Of a DNA stretch of 64,000 bases, positions 62,529 through 64,000 are shown one piece after another. Every line of letters starts with the position of its first letter. Position 1 is the first letter of the stretch. The notes below the pieces were generated by a model. The model ran no database searches, was not told the DNA's origin, and saw only the letters and a program-made list of their open reading frames with translations. This DNA comes from UBA1573 sp034005165 (GTDB taxonomy: Bacteria; Pseudomonadota; Alphaproteobacteria; Micavibrionales; Micavibrionaceae). The stretch covers positions 248,001 to 312,000 of the forward strand of contig JAVEVE010000001.1 in the NCBI GenBank assembly GCA_034005165.1, written 5' to 3'. The translations under genes were made by a program, and so were the position numbers.

Positions 62529-62705
62529 CTACGGCTGTGGAGCTGCCGGACCTGAAATATTCAACCCGAAATCATGACGCGGCTCGGCAGGAGTAGATGC
62601 TGCATTGGTAATGGACATCTTGTTGTCGTAAAGATCGCGTGGAACGACATTCATATTGAGTGCTCCATCTCTATCTTTACCGATAATAAAAGCTCGTCCG
62701 CCCAT
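62529..62705 (-). CDS. Small protein of unknown function (58 aa)
   Basis: ATG at 62705 with GGGAG seven bases upstream, stop TAG at 62529. The product begins MGGRAFIIGKDRDGALNMNV and has a polar middle and a Pro-rich end (GPAAPQP); no signal peptide or membrane segment. It lies between the outer-membrane barrel gene and ald on the same strand. The good ribosome binding site argues for translation. No family recognised. Confidence 0.55.
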   Translation of the reverse strand: MGGRAFIIGKDRDGALNMNVVPRDLYDNKMSITNAASTPAEPRHDFGLNISGPAAPQP

Positions 62706-62788
62706 CTCTACTCTCCCGAGTCTGCTTTCTGATTACAAACCAAGGATACATGGAGGATCTTAATAAATGATTACAAAAAGGAATATCT

Positions 62789-63898
62789 CTAAAAATCAAT
62801 GGAATAACGCAGCAATCCACCTAGAATTCCAGTATCTACGCTATCTTCGCGACTATCTCGCCAGCCCAATTCGGCAGTCAGGCCATTCTCGAAATCATAC
62901 CCGCCTGAAAGCTGGAACAGAAAATCATGAAAATCACGTCCCGTTCCGTCATCACGAACATCCCTCAACGTATAAGCTGCGGCTACATTCCAGTTTGTAT
63001 AAATATTGGCTTTAGCACTCAGACTATAATAATCACGATCAGAATTCTTAAGCCCTTCAAAATTTCTCAAGGCAGCATATTCTCCGAACATGTCAAAGTT
63101 CAAAGCATCAGTAACCGGATATTTATAAGACAATGTTGCCTCCCACCCGTATTCTCGATCTGTGGTAGTATCCTGCCCCTTGGACTGTTCTGCCAAAGAC
63201 CGATATCCAAGCTGATACACCAAATTCTCTATTTTTCCTATATTCTCGCCCGACAATGATACTGAATAGGATTGAAGCCCCGTTGTATTCGAAGCTCCAC
63301 CATCACTTAACGAGACACGGTCGCGCGCGGTTATAACACCCCCGCTAAGAAAAGATCGGTCTGCCATAAATGTGTTAATTGATAATGTGTGATCCCCTGC
63401 ACGACCAGCATTAAAAATATAAGCAGCCCCTACTCCCAGCTTTTCGGTAATTTCGTAATCTTCGGCAAAATCCTCACCCCAGATACCGCGCCCAGCTTCA
63501 GCCCCTGACCCGAATGCCGGATTAAACTTCCCGGCCCAGAACGCAAATGGTCCACTCTCGAAATTGAATTTTAGCTCTTCGATCAAGATACCTTCACGAT
63601 CAAACCAGATATCATCAAATTCATTTACTTCTGCGACTTGCTCAAATGGTTCAAAAACGATGACGCCATCAATAAAGAACGTATCGCTCAACATAAATGT
63701 CGGAGCCAGTTCCGCCCGAAGAAATGAGTTATTTGTCTCATCAATTGCTGAATCATCAGAATGCGCCCGATATTCATTTTGCCATTCCATGACCAATTCC
63801 GCAGAAAGAGTTTTCTGTGCATCTTGCGCATAACTTTCGGAAGAGACTAAGCAGGAAATGGCAAAAAGAAGGCATAAGAAACTTTTGAAAGGCGACAT
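62789..63898 (-). CDS. Outer-membrane beta-barrel (porin-like) protein
   Basis: 369 residues from ATG at 63898, with GGAGAG six bases upstream; this start opens a signal peptide (FLCLLFAISCLVSSESYA). The mature protein is built of alternating amphipathic strands with aromatic girdles and acidic loops, and ends in Phe (LLRYSIDF), the signal for BamA recognition. The KFNPAFG and GYDFENGLTAELGWR regions look porin-like. Substrate unknown. A 16-stranded barrel would fit the length. Confidence 0.85.
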   Translation of the reverse strand: MSPFKSFLCLLFAISCLVSSESYAQDAQKTLSAELVMEWQNEYRAHSDDSAIDETNNSFLRAELAPTFMLSDTFFIDGVIVFEPFEQVAEVNEFDDIWFDREGILIEELKFNFESGPFAFWAGKFNPAFGSGAEAGRGIWGEDFAEDYEITEKLGVGAAYIFNAGRAGDHTLSINTFMADRSFLSGGVITARDRVSLSDGGASNTTGLQSYSVSLSGENIGKIENLVYQLGYRSLAEQSKGQDTTTDREYGWEATLSYKYPVTDALNFDMFGEYAALRNFEGLKNSDRDYYSLSAKANIYTNWNVAAAYTLRDVRDDGTGRDFHDFLFQLSGGYDFENGLTAELGWRDSREDSVDTGILGGLLRYSIDF

Positions 63899-63917
63899 AG
63901 CAAACTCTCCGTAAAAT

Positions 63918-63941
63918 TGTCCCTGACATAGTATCAGGACA
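63918..63941. promoter_or_regulatory. Inverted repeat upstream of the outer-membrane barrel gene
   Basis: TGTCC-C-TGA and TCAGGACA flank a 7-base centre (plus strand); arms of eight bases with one extra base on the left. On the minus strand the centre contains TACTAT, a possible -10. It could be an operator 20–43 bases before the start codon. Confidence 0.35.
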
Positions 63942-64000
63942 TCCATTTCATGAAAGAGAAATCTAACAAAAACCCTGAGACCTAATCGGTAGCACTTATT

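Noticed and set aside
1..64000. CRISPR arrays, insertion sequences, prophage or integron parts
   Set aside because: No regularly spaced direct repeats, transposase, integrase or phage structural motifs were seen on either strand.

Overview
The window is chromosomal DNA from an alphaproteobacterium with a rather low GC content (mid-40s percent by eye, not computed). The assignment rests on gene order and gene types: pdhA–pdhB with a lipoyl domain on E1-beta–pdhC–lpd; lpxD–fabZ–lpxA–lpxI–lpxB with LpxI instead of LpxH; and the run nuo–birA–coaX–rnj–DUF1467–proS–lolC–lolD–dnaE. A free-living Gram-negative life style is suggested by a full lipid A, BamA and complex I set, a CheZ-like phosphatase, an autotransporter and an outer-membrane barrel. 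The order or genus cannot be fixed from the sequence alone.

Layout: 1–4345 is the least conserved part. It holds a HAF-repeat autotransporter cut by the left edge, two unknown genes in a pair, and a membrane-anchored protein with a toxin-nuclease-like domain. 4363–9869 is the pyruvate dehydrogenase cluster (lpd, a small unknown gene, pdhC, pdhB, pdhA). 10023–17310 is a housekeeping run on the minus strand: ftsB, a yqgE homologue with a membrane anchor, eno, kdsA, purC, a small membrane protein, pyrG, secG, tpiA. 17432–20835 are the plus-strand genes for a PpiD-like periplasmic chaperone and citrate synthase, each followed by a clear terminator. 20886–29631 is the outer-membrane block: lpxB, lpxI, lpxA, fabZ, lpxD, ompH/skp, bamA, rseP. 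Just upstream of rseP lies a decayed second copy of an rseP-like gene (29761–29974). 29984–40984 holds dnaE, lolD, lolC, proS, a secreted unknown protein, DUF1467, rnj, coaX and birA. 40991–60883 carries all fourteen subunits of NADH dehydrogenase I (nuoA to nuoN), interrupted by a Nudix hydrolase, a folK–folP fusion, a plus-strand sodium:solute symporter, a secreted four-cysteine protein and a CheZ-like gene. 61078–63898 has tRNA-Asp with a strong promoter, alanine dehydrogenase, a 58-residue small protein and an outer-membrane barrel protein.

Functionally the window links central carbon flow (Eno, TpiA, PDH, citrate synthase, alanine dehydrogenase) to the respiratory chain (complex I), and contains a nearly complete set for making and assembling the outer membrane (KdsA, LpxA/B/D/I, FabZ, BamA, Skp, PpiD-like, LolC/D, RseP). 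The points most worth a second look are the archaeal/eukaryotic-type prolyl-tRNA synthetase in the ordinary proS position, the rseP remnant, the CheZ-like and four-cysteine genes inside the nuo cluster, the FolK–FolP fusion with an altered DPG motif, and the membrane-anchored nuclease-like protein next to lpd. No CRISPR array, insertion sequence, prophage or rRNA gene was seen.
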